A DNA stretch of 7,897 bases, taken from an uncultured Acidimicrobiia bacterium (GTDB taxonomy: Bacteria > Actinomycetota > Acidimicrobiia > Spongiisociales > Spongiisociaceae). Below, one piece after another: positions 7,148 to 7,897 of this stretch. How positions within the stretch are numbered: the first letter of the stretch is position 1; every line of letters begins with the position of its first letter. The DNA lies in the NCBI GenBank assembly GCA_937900165.1, contig CALCCX010000010.1, positions 1-7,897 on the forward strand. Direction: 5' to 3'. The notes beneath the pieces were generated by a model, which had not been told where the DNA came from, ran no database searches, and saw only the letters and a list, made by a program, of their open reading frames with translations. Both the position numbers and the translations under genes were made by a program.

Positions 7148-7182
7148 TTGATCAGATGAACCCTGTCGGAGGTATGGAGTGA
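7144..7182 (+). CDS. Possible 12-codon coupling mini-ORF between aapQ and aapM
   Basis: ATG 7144 overlaps the aapQ stop as ATGA and encodes MIDQMNPVGGME before a TGA at 7180-7182, which itself overlaps the GTG start of the next gene (7179-7181). It therefore fills the 31-base gap exactly, so a ribosome finishing aapQ could step through it to the aapM start. Its own GGAG lies only about 2 bases from the ATG, which is weak. It may be chance, or it could mark an alternative N-terminus if a base is missing in the assembly. Confidence 0.25.
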   Translation: MIDQMNPVGGME

Positions 7183-7841
7183 CTGACACTCTCGAGCGGC
7201 CACCTGAGCTACCTCCCTCGGGTGCGGCGGTATGGATCCGGGAGAACCTGGTTTCTGGCAACACGCCGGTCGCCCGGATCTTCAACGGAATCCTGTCGGT
7301 CTTTTTTGCACTGGTCGGCGTGTTTGGCATTCGCTACCTCACCGGCTTCATCTTCAACGAGGAGCGGCGATGGGGGGCGGTGACCTCGAACATGGCGTTC
7401 CTGATGGTTCAAGCCTTTCCTCGGGATGACCTGTGGCGCATCTGGGTGTCGGTTGGCGTATTCCTGGTATTGCTGGCCGCGACGCTCGCGGTGCGGGAAA
7501 CTCCCGCCCAGATTTCTGTGCACAAGGTGTCGGTTGGGGTCAGGTCGGCGGCCATATTTGTTCTGCTGGTGGCCATTGTTCATCCGGTCTTTCCGATCAG
7601 CGCCGGTCGCGTCGTCCTCGCGGCGGCGGCAGTCGTGGTGGGATTGGCGGCCCACGCCACAGCCCAGGTTTACGCCCAACGCAAGGACGATTCCATCCCG
7701 TTCCTCAGCCTGCTGGTGGTTGGGATGGTGGCGATTTTGGCAGTGATCTGGACGATCGAGCTGCCCTTCCCAACGGATACGTTCGAGGAAGGCATGGCGC
7801 CGATCGCTCGTACGACGACCCTTCCCTGGACCATTCTCTTC
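7179..7841 (+). CDS. aapM: Amino-acid ABC transporter permease, AapM/BztC type, 3' end missing
   Basis: The second permease subunit of the importer; only the first 221 codons are genuine. The protein opens with a Pro-rich cytoplasmic tail, then WIRENLVSGNTP (19-30), resembling the W-x-x-x-NLF motif of AapM. Membrane helices follow near 37-57, 88-104, 121-138, 144-160 and 173-192, and FPRDDLWRIWVSVGVF (80-95) matches the yP..qrWR segment of the family. The LPW near 215-217 resembles the region just before the conserved permease core, so the EAA loop and transport domain lie beyond the window. The start is GTG 7179 with GGAGG (7168-7172) 6 bases upstream; ATG 7174 is in another frame and ends after two codons. 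The frame stays open to 7897, but codons from 7842 translate sequencing adapter. An ATPase gene (aapP) is expected next. Confidence 0.82.
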
Positions 7842-7897
7842 ACATCGGAAGAGCGTCGGGCAGGGAAAGAGTGTAGATGCCGGTGGGGCCCGTATCC
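7842..7897. other. Illumina TruSeq adapter read-through at contig end (artefact)
   Basis: The final 56 bases align without gaps to the standard TruSeq read-through adapter, which begins AGATCGGAAGAGCGTC. By hand count 47 of 56 positions match, including unbroken runs of 15 (7844-7858) and 17 (7862-7878) bases. The mismatches are at 7843, 7859, 7861, 7879, 7880, 7887-7889 and 7897. In the aapM frame it translates to the known artefact peptide pattern SEERR.GKECR.RW.PY. It is not genomic DNA. Confidence 0.95.

Noticed and set aside
7433..7876. 147-codon + strand frame ending in IGRASGRERV
   Set aside because: It is a shifted frame of aapM, and its last residues are translated adapter sequence.

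Overview
The window is a 7.9 kb, GC-rich stretch of bacterial chromosome with every recognisable gene on the + strand. It most resembles an actinobacterium. The gene content is housekeeping rather than accessory: I see no transposase, integrase, phage gene, CRISPR array, tRNA or rRNA. The actinobacterial assignment (perhaps Acidimicrobiia or a relative) is an inference. It rests on the DXS wording (IENSHAST, GDDGASHNG), the Ala/Cys lipobox followed by an Asp/Thr/Ala/Gly-rich linker, GTG and TTG starts, and TAnnnT-type -10 elements. No marker gene settles it.

Left part (1-2274): the 3' four-fifths of a polyphosphate kinase gene (ppk1, cut by the window edge) overlaps by 8 bases a gene for a SixA-type histidine phosphatase. 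PPK1 works through a phosphohistidine intermediate and SixA proteins remove phosphate from histidine, so the tight pairing is suggestive. Middle (2275-4185): a short intergenic gap with a candidate promoter leads into dxs, the first enzyme of the MEP isoprenoid pathway. It probably starts at GTG 2353 and ends at 4185.

Right part (4186-7841): an Aap/Bzt-type general L-amino-acid ABC importer operon. It has its own promoter, a leader with two mutually exclusive hairpins, a lipoprotein substrate-binding protein (aapJ-like), a strong 13-bp hairpin, and a permease (aapQ-like) carrying a large extra membrane segment. A 12-codon mini-ORF then bridges to the second permease gene (aapM-like), which is cut off. 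The ATPase gene (aapP) would be expected beyond the window. The hairpin after the binding-protein gene fits the usual need to make far more binding protein than permease.

The last 56 bases (7842-7897) are not biological. They match the standard Illumina TruSeq read-through adapter at 47 of 56 positions, so the window is the end of an assembled contig and the final codons of the aapM-like reading frame are artefactual. I found no convincing new biological system. The leads worth a second look are the ppk1-sixA overlap, the permease insertion, the alternative leader hairpins and the bridging mini-ORF.
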